A program made the translations under genes and the position numbers. This document shows positions 16,001 to 23,522 of a stretch of 35,295 bases of DNA, one piece after another (position 1 is the stretch's first letter; the number at the start of each line of letters is the position of its first letter). The notes under the pieces are model-generated. The model was not told the origin of the DNA and ran no database searches. It saw nothing but the letters and a program-made list of their open reading frames with translations. The stretch is from Bacteroidia bacterium (GTDB lineage: Bacteria > Bacteroidota > Bacteroidia > Flavobacteriales_D > JAUILH01), in NCBI GenBank assembly GCA_030433115.1, contig JAUILH010000030.1, positions 1 to 35,295 of the forward strand, written 5' to 3'.

Positions 16001-18824
16001 TGACCTTATTCATGGTCCATGCGCTCATGTGATTATCCTGATCACCCGAGGAACTTTGATCAACATAGGGGAATTCTGAAGTTGTCAGCGGATCTGTAGA
16101 AGGATCCTGACAAAGAGCAGGGACATTATTTGGTTTGTAGCAACCCCATCTGTCGTATGCTTTGAGGTTATAGCCATAATTGTTTTGGTATTCAAAGCTG
16201 TATGGACTTAATTTACCCCTTTGAGAATTTCTATAAGTGAACCACACCTTCTTAAGGGTTAGTTTACCTCCCAAATTGTCATTATTTCCGTCTCCATCGG
16301 CATCATAGATGTCTCCATTGTTATTTGGAATCCCCGGACAGAGTTCGTAAGCATATTCAAAATGAACCACTTTTATTGGAGTCGCTCCGGCAGCACCATT
16401 GGTTTCAAAATCTGGTTTAGCATAAAGGGTGATTTTGTCCAATTTGCGCATGTTGTTGGTTGGGTCCGTTTCAATTTCACCGTTCTGACCAGTCACTCCA
16501 AATGCGTCCAGTCTTGGAGAAGTTTCAAACACACAAATGAAGTTTTTCGTTTCTATGTAATCAATGTACCACAACTCTTTTTGTCCGTACACATAATTGG
16601 CCTTGTCATCTGAAAAGTCTCCGGACAAGCCAGGTTGATGAGTAGCCATGTCTTCTCCAAGTGGAACACGCCATTGGTAGGCAACTGGATTTTTCTTGTA
16701 ATGAAATCTCGTGTAGGAACCGATATCACCCTCACTAGGTCCTTTGATGCCATCCGTATCCACATAATCAGGGCTAATAATGGCTGTTAACAGGTAAGAA
16801 TGGGCATACGCAGGCGTTTCAACCATGTTGTAGTAGTTGTCGATTCCAAATTCGTTTCCTCTTGAATCGGCGTTAGTTGGGTGATACTTGATAAGACCAG
16901 TGTTGCAATTTGGGTCCTGAAAGAAGTCATCATTGATCGTCTTGCCATCGATCAGGTTCTTACCAACTGAAAAACTCACTTCTTTTTTGTTCAGGTTATA
17001 TGCGGCAATGCCATAGACATATCTGCTCCCATCGTTTCCTAAGCTTGTTACTTCCGCAATATGATGATCTGGAGCACCATAGCTCAGTGGGTCAACTTCT
17101 CCAATACCATAGCCTTTCTCCAATTCTCCTCTATTCACAAACTGCATGGTTTGATTTCTTCTTTCTCTTGAATCTCTGTAGTTCTGAGGGATGTTTGTTT
17201 TGGTCGCCCCATTATTGGCTGTTAGCTGAGCATCCAGCTGTGTATTGAACTTAGAGACTTCTGTCATACTTAAACTGGTTGGACCAAAGCCTCCCATTCT
17301 ATTAATGTAATCCGGGTCAGAGGTCACATTCATTTCATTGGCCTCTTTCATGTAATATGACTCATAGTTGTCATACGGCTTGGTTTTTAAGTATTTTAAG
17401 ACAGATTGGGCCTCATTACCATCACTCCACTTTCCAGACTTGCTGGTAGAGGTGTTAACTTTAATACTACCACCGCCATGTGCAAACAAACCAGCTCCCA
17501 TTTCTACTTGAAGGTCGCCACCACCGCTTCTGCTCTGAGTGTGAGGATCAAATACGTAACCAATTTCTGATCTAAATGGTCTAAAGCTGCCGCCAACGCC
17601 TTGTCCGGAGACACTGAATAAGTCATATGAATAATTGGTTAATGGCAGGACTTTGGTTTCATTGGAAAACGACCCATCATTTTCTCTGTTAAAATCCAGC
17701 ATGGAAGTGGATTGATCTCCGTTTTCTCCCTGACCATCTTCACTATACATATAACCATATGCCCTGTTTGATCTGACTTGATCTGCCTCAGCAATTCTTT
17801 GTTCAGAATAAGACCCAGAGATTGACCAGGCACCATGAGCGCCAAAAGCAGTAGGTCCGGCCTTAAATTTCCCAGATAGTGAGGTATTTGTGAAAACTTG
17901 CTGAATTTGGGGGGTGAAGGTGGGTTGCATCATGTCAAATGTACTCCCAGTAACACCTAGAGACGATGACATACCTCCTTTTTTGGAAACGGTGACATTT
18001 GTTCCCTTAATGTTCTTATAGGAATATTCATTGCCCTTCTCACTTACGCTGGTGTTAATCGATAATTGTTGGAGCCCTGCCCTTGAATTAAAGGCTCCCC
18101 CAACTCCAATTGAACCTGTTAATTCTGAATTATTTTTGGTCTCTTTATCCAGAGTCGCCTGTAAGGACACGTTTGGCTGAATGCTCAAACCATTATCAGA
18201 ACTACTATTTATTCCAAGTCCCCCCTGAAAAGCACCTACTCCACCAGACGCATCCAAGCCTAAAGTAATGCCCAGTCCTGTATAATTATTAAAACTTACT
18301 CCTACGGAACCGCCTGCATTTAAAGAAAAATTGGCATTACTATTAACTGCATTGCTGTTGGGGCCAAATCCAAACAACTCAAAGTCAACTCCAAATGTTG
18401 CCCCAAAAGTCCGATTAGGCTTCATATTGGTTGTAGTCGTGATGCTCTCACCCTTAAAATCATCCGGAATTCCACGCATATTTCTATTCACGGTCCCGAC
18501 ATTCAGACTCCAGCCTAATCCTACCCAAGAGGCTTCCTGATCCATGCTTACCGTTCCGTTGTATCCAATATTAATAGGATAGCCATCCACGCTTAACAAA
18601 GGAATATTGTATTTAAAATCCCCACTAAAGACATCTACCATATCTGAGGTACCAATAGGTGTGAAGCCCTGTACTTCAGGCTGACTTGGTCCACCTGTCA
18701 GTGCTGAAGATTCAAATGGGATAAAAGTGCTCACTAAAAGCACAAATACAAGAAATACAGAAAGCGTTTTTTGGTAGGTCTCTCTGATCAGTTGTTTGAT
18801 TTTTCTTTTCTGTCGTATGGTCAT
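13089..18824 (-). CDS. Giant secreted protein with SpvB/TcB-like N-terminus
   Basis: A complete 1911-aa protein. Residues 1-40 form a long signal sequence with a basic front (RQKRKIKQLIRETYQK) and a hydrophobic core at 20-36. Residues 44-125 (GDFKYNIPLLSVDGYPINIGYN at 68-89, GLGWSLNVG at 102-110) match the pattern of the SpvB / Tc toxin B entry: an alternation that ends in a GxGWSL-type turn. About 140-470 is Gly/Asn/Ser-rich beta-type sequence (ASGGVGAFQGGLGINSSS, VTGSTFDMM). The rest is long beta-rich sequence with scattered Asp/Asn loops (DADGDGNNDN) and a late FNPFGQELENRDALGRYSAA unit. Residues 1761 onward (REIGFDSFEDYAF, SCADSHF) resemble the start of a carbohydrate-binding-like domain. 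No T9SS sorting domain is seen at the end (LVFENGQYKIQ). Its ATG overlaps the lipoprotein stop as ATGA. Confidence 0.88.
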   Translation of the reverse strand: MTIRQKRKIKQLIRETYQKTLSVFLVFVLLVSTFIPFESSALTGGPSQPEVQGFTPIGTSDMVDVFSGDFKYNIPLLSVDGYPINIGYNGTVSMDQEASWVGLGWSLNVGTVNRNMRGIPDDFKGESITTTTNMKPNRTFGATFGVDFELFGFGPNSNAVNSNANFSLNAGGSVGVSFNNYTGLGITLGLDASGGVGAFQGGLGINSSSDNGLSIQPNVSLQATLDKETKNNSELTGSIGVGGAFNSRAGLQQLSINTSVSEKGNEYSYKNIKGTNVTVSKKGGMSSSLGVTGSTFDMMQPTFTPQIQQVFTNTSLSGKFKAGPTAFGAHGAWSISGSYSEQRIAEADQVRSNRAYGYMYSEDGQGENGDQSTSMLDFNRENDGSFSNETKVLPLTNYSYDLFSVSGQGVGGSFRPFRSEIGYVFDPHTQSRSGGGDLQVEMGAGLFAHGGGSIKVNTSTSKSGKWSDGNEAQSVLKYLKTKPYDNYESYYMKEANEMNVTSDPDYINRMGGFGPTSLSMTEVSKFNTQLDAQLTANNGATKTNIPQNYRDSRERRNQTMQFVNRGELEKGYGIGEVDPLSYGAPDHHIAEVTSLGNDGSRYVYGIAAYNLNKKEVSFSVGKNLIDGKTINDDFFQDPNCNTGLIKYHPTNADSRGNEFGIDNYYNMVETPAYAHSYLLTAIISPDYVDTDGIKGPSEGDIGSYTRFHYKKNPVAYQWRVPLGEDMATHQPGLSGDFSDDKANYVYGQKELWYIDYIETKNFICVFETSPRLDAFGVTGQNGEIETDPTNNMRKLDKITLYAKPDFETNGAAGATPIKVVHFEYAYELCPGIPNNNGDIYDADGDGNNDNLGGKLTLKKVWFTYRNSQRGKLSPYSFEYQNNYGYNLKAYDRWGCYKPNNVPALCQDPSTDPLTTSEFPYVDQSSSGDQDNHMSAWTMNKVNLPSGGSIDIEYESDQYAYVQNKKAMQMFKIVGVGDGNGGFLNGADVLNISDYDGSLPNSRNKRIYFELDPANDTDIEPYIAGIQDMYFKCLMYYPLGGDDFYEYVPGYARIANAGIETHGSTDYGYIELEGTSLRDKANGDFNPIARTAAQFGRLYLSRYVWSQPGVNSNALNNSTFGGQALNALVNVFANFIDGFKNPNKVILEDGKGTDLVKDKSWIRLNNVNQSKYGGGNRVKSVVINDNWDAMVPNVTVDNADYGQTYEYVNEDGTTSGVASYEPQIGGEESPFRQPDYYSKENTFAPDDRFFHDQPYGESFYPSASVGYSRVIVKNLDRNNVTRHATGYVEHEFYTAKDFPTISDKTSIDPDRDKTNPFGIQALLKIDNKDYLTASQGFYVECNDMHGKPKTQNVYQEDRTDPITSVEYKYKSSLDSKYNVERLDNSASVIMPDGSTDQALIGVHFDAVADMREFKSDNLSAGLNVNLDAFPIAIIPAALLTVLPSYNRNRTQFRSAVMTKVVQKFGILEETIASDLGSTVSTKNLAYDGVTGEVLLTETATNFEDAIYTLKYPAYWYYDEMGAAYQNQGIVSKNASFSAGEAMITNAQHKYVPGDELIIDDGSASAERGWVVGVDINKITVMLVDGTLYSGNADIKVLRSGRRNQQTNPMASITSRENPLSAFASNIYENVVQASAIEFTDDWRTYCDCFEDENGDIISTNPYVLGTKGNWRPITSYLHLSGRDQSNNNDNTDIRNDGFFTSYRPFYKLDNGVWEIDKKDWTYTAEVTEFNPFGQELENRDALGRYSAATFGFNQTLATSVAANARYREIGFDSFEDYAFSDCADSHFKLADDPNNVVSTEAHTGNYSMKVSSGSDVSLHKDLEWCDKPSCDLAFSYSTNESFTVIQPINGSGQYILSWDQKSGDAEIQYSPTQSTISYETASDGLIEVTVIDSEGCATNVNLVFENGQYKIQ

Positions 18825-19561
18825 GACAATTTTACTTTTGGTAATTGGTCAACATCCTGTGGTTGCCACTTAAATTTTATAAATCCTTGGTTGAAAAGGC
18901 GGTCGTTAACCACCATTTGTACTGTCTGATTTTTTTGAGCTTCCGGTACTTCAAATCCTAGAAGAAATGTGTTTTTGGGAGATACGTTGTAAGTCCTTTC
19001 GTAATGAAAAAGTACGCATGGAACTTCAGTGCCATCTTTGAGTTTTAATGACACATCCTTTTCCATCTCAAATGACAAATATTTAATCCGTTCTTCGTAT
19101 TGACCGGGCGACACCATCTCATGTCGTGCAAGTTCCTGTCCATCTTCGGTTTCAACCTCCAAAAGATAGTAGCTCATATCTCCGTAGGTTTCAGAAACTT
19201 TGTCAAATTCTTCTTTTGAAATTTGCTCTTTTCGCAACTCATTTAAAACCATATAATCTTTTGGAAGATAGGTCGCGTAATAGCTCAGTTCTCCTAGTTT
19301 CTGGATTTTTGTGGCTTTTGTTTGGCGTTTTTTGAACAGTTCAACATACTTACTGGGACCGAATTCCTGATTTTTGAATGATACTTGATTGAGTTCTTTA
19401 GCTCCAGAATCAAAATCCATCAATGCTTCATCATGGTTGCCATGTCTTTTGTTAACAACGGAATCCTTTTTCTCTTGATTTGATGTGTTTTCTGCATCCT
19501 CTTTGTTTGAGCATGCACTCAAAATAAGACATAGTGATATGACTAATGGAAGGTATCTCAT
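18821..19561 (-). CDS. Lipoprotein of unknown function linked to the RHS cluster
   Basis: A 246-aa protein with a standard lipoprotein signal: hydrophobic core and lipobox L14-S15-A16-C17 (LILSACSN). Residues 18-50 are a charged, disordered linker (NKEDAENTSNQEKKDS). The folded part mixes helices and strands (YATYLPKDYMVLNELRKEQ, MSYYLLEVETEDGQELARHE, LKLKDGTEVPCVLFHYERTY, VQMVVNDRLFNQGFIKFKW). I do not recognise the family. It starts 3 bases after the Skp-like gene stop and its TGA overlaps the ATG of the 1911-aa gene. Position between a chaperone gene and a giant exported protein suggests a periplasmic or surface accessory (anchor, immunity or export factor); that is inference. Confidence 0.82.
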   Translation of the reverse strand: MRYLPLVISLCLILSACSNKEDAENTSNQEKKDSVVNKRHGNHDEALMDFDSGAKELNQVSFKNQEFGPSKYVELFKKRQTKATKIQKLGELSYYATYLPKDYMVLNELRKEQISKEEFDKVSETYGDMSYYLLEVETEDGQELARHEMVSPGQYEERIKYLSFEMEKDVSLKLKDGTEVPCVLFHYERTYNVSPKNTFLLGFEVPEAQKNQTVQMVVNDRLFNQGFIKFKWQPQDVDQLPKVKLS

Positions 19562-19564
19562 CCC

Positions 19565-20107
19565 CTAGTTGCCTTGATATTTTGTGTTCAAATAATTCAC
19601 CACGTCTTGAGTAATGTCATAACCCGGTTCTCCGTACATCAGAAAGCCTGAGCCATCTGCCCCATAAATAAAATCGTATCCATTTGTTTCAGCATATTCT
19701 TGCACCAATCCGTTTAGGCGCTGAACAATTTCTTGATCGTAAGCCTGAGTTTTTTCATTCACTAACTTTTCGTACTCCTGTCGCTTGTTATAGTATTGAA
19801 CGCGTTTAAACTGCAGCGCATTTTCCAATTCTTCAGTTGGTTCGTTTTTTATTGATTCCGAAAGCAACTGAATTCCCACAGCCAAACTGTCTACCTGGGC
19901 TCTCAAGTTGTTCGTTTCCTTAGTTAATTTCTCCACCATTTCCTGCTTCATGTCAAACTGTTCGAACACCTGCGTAATCTGAAGGTATCCAATTTTCAGC
20001 TCTTGTTTTTTTGCTGGTTCCACGTTTTCCGCAGATGTGTAGTCATATATACAATATGCACCCAACAAGGCGATTGCCAGCCAAACTCCCCACTCCTTAA
20101 TCTTCAT
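19565..20107 (-). CDS. OmpH/Skp-family periplasmic chaperone, membrane-anchored
   Basis: A 180-aa protein. Residues 6-20 (WGVWLAIALLGAYCI) form a hydrophobic segment with no obvious signal peptidase site, so it may stay as an inner-membrane anchor. Residues 37-55 (KIGYLQITQVFEQFDMKQE) are the typical start of the OmpH/Skp family, followed by a long charged coiled coil about 55-135 (LTKETNNLRAQVDSLAVG, ALQFKRVQYYNKRQEYEKLV) and a closing beta strand (YAETNGYDFIYGADGSGFLMYGE). Skp chaperones hold unfolded outer-membrane proteins in the periplasm. Here the gene overlaps the preceding gene by 11 bases and lies directly upstream of the lipoprotein and the giant exported proteins, so a chaperone dedicated to this locus is likely, instead of the housekeeping copy beside bamA. 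Confidence 0.9.
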   Translation of the reverse strand: MKIKEWGVWLAIALLGAYCIYDYTSAENVEPAKKQELKIGYLQITQVFEQFDMKQEMVEKLTKETNNLRAQVDSLAVGIQLLSESIKNEPTEELENALQFKRVQYYNKRQEYEKLVNEKTQAYDQEIVQRLNGLVQEYAETNGYDFIYGADGSGFLMYGEPGYDITQDVVNYLNTKYQGN

Positions 20108-21185
20108 AGAACTTCAACAAATAATTATCCCCCTTAACGCCTTTAACATTTAGGACGTAATACCCTTTTTTAAGATTATAAGTAGACAGGTCAAGTTCAT
20201 AAGTGTTATAGCCCCTAGCCACCAATGCTTCATGCTTTTCATTTTTCACCTCAGCAGTCATTAATTGACCATTGTCAGATTTGATTGTAAAATCCAGGTC
20301 ACTTCCTTCATAGGTTTCACTGAGTTTAAAGTAAATTCGACCGTCTACAACCGAATAAAACGAGCCATCCAGATCAGTTTTTAATTCAACATATTTGTGC
20401 GGGACTGGGATGGTATTTTTTTTGACTGTAAATTCCCAGGCTTCTGTTCTGTTGATCGTGAGTCCGTTTGACATTTTGCTCACATACCAGGCATAAGTTT
20501 TGCCTTCTTCTAATTCTTTGGCGTCAAAATCATAGGGTACTTGATGCGACCTGAGGTAAGACTTGCTGAACATGGGGATATTTGCTTTGACAGCGGACTC
20601 AGCAGATTGGTCCTTCTTTTTTTCAACGAGTATAAGGCGATAGAACTCACCTTCAGCAAGGAGGTTAAATGCTTCACTGTGTGTCCAGTTAAGAACGGGT
20701 AGCTTGGTTTCGATCGTGTCGAGATGGGCAGGGTAAACTAAGTCCAGAAATTCATTTTCCGTAGAGTTGATTTCCTGACAATAGTCATCGCCATCTTCAA
20801 ATCCTGCCACAGGAATTACACGATAACAAATACTGAATAAGCCCGAAGATAATCTTCCAAAATTCTTGAGGTATGTGCTTTGACTGGAGCCTCCGTAAAT
20901 GGCGCTTGCTATTTGAATGTTGTTGTAGTTGACCGCCGTTAAACCCGGTTGAATCTGTAGGTTTTGAGATTTTACAGTAAGCAATTTGTTGCCCGCTGAG
21001 TTTGTAATATCAGCTTGAAGCAATACTGTTCCGGTGCTGCCATTGTTGAGGAGAGTCATGTTGAATATTTGATCTGACCTCAGGTTGAATTCATTGATGG
21101 TGGCGCTGCCAATAGAAACCTGACCAAAAGAATTGATTGACGCAAACAAAATGATCGCGAAGAGTGTTAAAGTTTTACCAGTCAT
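20097..21185 (-). CDS. Secreted Ig/FN3-like protein, TANFOR-type candidate
   Basis: The frame extends upstream to 21359, but the ATG at 21185 begins a good signal peptide (MTGKTLTLFAIILFASINSFGQ) and lies 16 bases after the barrel gene stop, giving 362 aa. The first 150 residues are beta-type (FNMTLLNNGSTGTVLLQADI, LTVKSQNLQIQPGLTAVNY, GRLSSGLFSICYRVI, DYCQEI). Residues about 165-265 look like an FN3-like unit (LDLVYPAHLDTIETKLPVLNW, YRLILVEKK, GKTYAWYVS). The C-terminal 90 residues are a further beta domain ending YYVLNVKGVKGDNYLLKFYED. The order short-secreted-domain, then W-T-P/W-T-H repeat and YAW strand resembles proteins named TANFOR in Bacteroidota, but I could not check that. It partners the barrel gene upstream and overlaps the Skp-like gene. 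Confidence 0.82.
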   Translation of the reverse strand: MTGKTLTLFAIILFASINSFGQVSIGSATINEFNLRSDQIFNMTLLNNGSTGTVLLQADITNSAGNKLLTVKSQNLQIQPGLTAVNYNNIQIASAIYGGSSQSTYLKNFGRLSSGLFSICYRVIPVAGFEDGDDYCQEINSTENEFLDLVYPAHLDTIETKLPVLNWTHSEAFNLLAEGEFYRLILVEKKKDQSAESAVKANIPMFSKSYLRSHQVPYDFDAKELEEGKTYAWYVSKMSNGLTINRTEAWEFTVKKNTIPVPHKYVELKTDLDGSFYSVVDGRIYFKLSETYEGSDLDFTIKSDNGQLMTAEVKNEKHEALVARGYNTYELDLSTYNLKKGYYVLNVKGVKGDNYLLKFYED

Positions 21186-21201
21186 AAATTTTGGATTAAG
21201 G

Positions 21202-23316
21202 TCAGAAAAGAATAACGATACGTCCGTAACAATAATATGGAAATTTTTGCAGATTTTCAAGGTAATACTGGGTGTAAAAATTACCTGCAACCACTTTTTC
21301 GATGGTTGTTTTAATGGTAAGGTATTTAAGCAGTTTATAAGATAAGTCAAATCCTCCACCTAATTCGGTTGATTGTTCTCCGGCAGCGAGCTTAAGATTT
21401 CCGTGTATTTTGAGTTTTGCCATTGTGTATCCAGCCCCAAGCGAAAACAAGTTACTGGCCGGAATGGTGCTTGTGTCACTTGTTTGAAAATAGTTGTAGG
21501 AGATATCAAGATTTAACTTAGAATTAATGATGATTTGAGTTTGGTTTCCAGCTGTAAGGTAAGTTTGAGATATGTCGTTCTGAGAAAATTGATAGAAGGA
21601 AAACATGGTATTGCTCAAGATTCTTGTCTTTTTGTGCCGTTTTTGGAAACTGGCAATTCCTGTAGCAATGTAGCTTTGACTCCCAAATGTGCTATCTGCC
21701 AATTCTGAATTAAAGGTCAGGGGCCTCAAATCGGCCCGGAAGCGCCAGGACTTTGTAGGGCGATAGGTACCCGATAAACCCCAGGAACTGATGACGTTTT
21801 GAAAATCATACCATTGAAGTACGTTGTCATTTTCCCGCCTGTAGAACGCGCTGATTTTACCTTTCTTTCCAAGTTTTTGAGAAACTTTTACTTGAAATCT
21901 TAGGTTGTCACTCCGCATGAAACCCACACCAAAACTTTCGAAAAGCGGTTCAACATATCTACCATAAAGTTCTAGTTCTGTTGAAGTCTTGGATATTTGA
22001 GTGCCAACCTGAGCAAACAGGGCATTGCTCCTGTCCTTAAAGCTCATCAACTCCTGAAATAATGATGTTTGAGCTTGTTCTCCGATCTGCATAGTTTGGA
22101 GTTGAGATCGCCCGTAAATAACCTGTGCTTCCCACCACTTTCCCCTGATCATACCATCAATTTCAAAGACTGCGTTTTTTTCCAATCCGTTATTAAGAGT
22201 GTCGGTGTAACTGAGGTCCCCAAAACCATAGAGCACACCAGCATGGATATGGTTGTCGTTTTTCTGACCTAGTCCAAGTTTAACAGAGGTCACTTTACGG
22301 CCTAAATCTGTATTGGTGAAGTCGAAAAAATTAAAAGCATTCTGCGCACTGTTGAGGGTGTTTCCGATTAAGTTATTGGAAAAGAAAATATTTGGTTGGA
22401 CCGTTCCGTGAGAAAATGCGCCAAAGAATTTTCCTGTGGACATTTCCAAATTAATACCACGCAAAGGAATTTGGCTAATCAGGTATTTGGAATAATCGGG
22501 ATAACATAAGCCAATATCGAATTTGTTAATTGTACCCACTATTTTTTGAAATTTGGACATGCCGGGTACAAATGAGTATGCTTTGTTTTGAACGATTGAA
22601 TCGGGATTCATGTTCAAATATTTTTCCAAAGATTCCATAGTTGAGTCCTTGATTTCCATGTTTTGAAGAATGCCCGTTTTATAGGCTAGAATTTTATTCA
22701 AAAGCAATTCTTTTTGATCGTATGGAATTGGCAAATCTTCAAGAGTATAACTGCTTACTCCAGGCAGGTTGTTGAGAGAGTCCATCCAGTTGAACCCAGG
22801 GAGCTGTCCCCATTTATCCGCGAACATACCAGAGTCAATAGGAAATGCAATTTTGTTTTGTTCGATTAACTCGAGATACTTTAGCTTCTTTGTCAATAGG
22901 TCTTTGCTTTTTCCAACTTGTAATAGTGAGTCATCAAATACCTGTCTTTTTTTATACAACTTCTCTAGCTGCTGCTGCTTGTACAGTTGCGCATCAAAAG
23001 AGACGTTGAAATAGTTGTTAATGCCTATGTTGGCTTGATTGGAGTTGTATAAAAAACCAATATTGACTGGGAGGCTCTTGATTTGAACCCCTACATTTCC
23101 GAAGGTTCTAAAGTTTTGATTTGGCGCAGTGGAATCCCCAAGGAATGGAAGGAGGCCATATTCATAGCCGGCTTCAACGTAAACACTGTTTAAAGACAAA
23201 AAACTTGTCTTCTTCGATTTTGAGGAGTCTTGTGTTACTTGCAGAGAGTCCTGTGCAATAGATCCACTAACCAAAGCAAAGATAAAAACCGTTAGTATAA
23301 GGATTCGACTGGTCAT
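21202..23316 (-). CDS. Outer-membrane beta-barrel protein with internal coiled coil; first gene of the RHS cluster
   Basis: A 704-aa protein with signal peptide 1-21 (LILTVFIFALVSGSIAQ). The sequence from about 40 on is rich in alternating amphipathic strands with aromatic ends (VYVEAGYEYGLLPF, VNIGFLYNSNQANIGI, WEAQVIYGRSQLQT, TELELYGRYVEPLF, GKISAFYRREND, LDISYNYFQTSD), and it ends in Phe (YYCYGRIVILF), as outer-membrane barrels do. Residues about 112-153 form a charged helix (YKQQQLEKLYKKRQVFDDS) that would make a coiled coil, inserted between early strands, with further helical sequence to about 250. I do not recognise a named family. It is the first gene of the cluster, 16 bases before the Ig-like protein. 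A role as the surface pore or anchor of the RHS export system is inference. Confidence 0.85.
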   Translation of the reverse strand: MTSRILILTVFIFALVSGSIAQDSLQVTQDSSKSKKTSFLSLNSVYVEAGYEYGLLPFLGDSTAPNQNFRTFGNVGVQIKSLPVNIGFLYNSNQANIGINNYFNVSFDAQLYKQQQLEKLYKKRQVFDDSLLQVGKSKDLLTKKLKYLELIEQNKIAFPIDSGMFADKWGQLPGFNWMDSLNNLPGVSSYTLEDLPIPYDQKELLLNKILAYKTGILQNMEIKDSTMESLEKYLNMNPDSIVQNKAYSFVPGMSKFQKIVGTINKFDIGLCYPDYSKYLISQIPLRGINLEMSTGKFFGAFSHGTVQPNIFFSNNLIGNTLNSAQNAFNFFDFTNTDLGRKVTSVKLGLGQKNDNHIHAGVLYGFGDLSYTDTLNNGLEKNAVFEIDGMIRGKWWEAQVIYGRSQLQTMQIGEQAQTSLFQELMSFKDRSNALFAQVGTQISKTSTELELYGRYVEPLFESFGVGFMRSDNLRFQVKVSQKLGKKGKISAFYRRENDNVLQWYDFQNVISSWGLSGTYRPTKSWRFRADLRPLTFNSELADSTFGSQSYIATGIASFQKRHKKTRILSNTMFSFYQFSQNDISQTYLTAGNQTQIIINSKLNLDISYNYFQTSDTSTIPASNLFSLGAGYTMAKLKIHGNLKLAAGEQSTELGGGFDLSYKLLKYLTIKTTIEKVVAGNFYTQYYLENLQKFPYYCYGRIVILF

Positions 23317-23522
23317 TAGGCTCCTATAAATGTATGGAATCTAATTGATTATTGACCCATGCAAACTTCTTGAAAGCTTTTACGAGAATCATTTCATGTG
23401 GATTAAGAATAAACCGTCTCTTTCGGAGAGTGGTTTGTAGCGTTCGGAGTTTTTAGCTTCTCAATTTAAAGAGACTGCCGCACATTTGACAACATGTTTT
23501 ATCAAATGCGCCCTGTATACTT
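23317..23522. promoter_or_regulatory. Divergent intergenic region between RHS cluster and surface-protein unit
   Basis: These 206 bases separate two divergent transcription units and must hold both promoters. On the minus strand a weak Bacteroidota-type pair is seen: TTTG (23365-23362), 18 bases, TAGATTCC (23343-23336), only a partial match to TAnnTTTG. On the plus strand no clean box is visible. A small symmetric element sits just before the plus-strand gene: TTTGAC, AACATGTT (23491-23498, a perfect palindrome), TTATCAAA, which could be an operator. All of this is tentative. Confidence 0.3.

Noticed and set aside
21186..21359. Upstream extension of the Ig-like protein (58 more residues)
   Set aside because: It would overlap the barrel gene end and place the signal peptide inside the protein. 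The ATG at 21185 gives a standard signal peptide.
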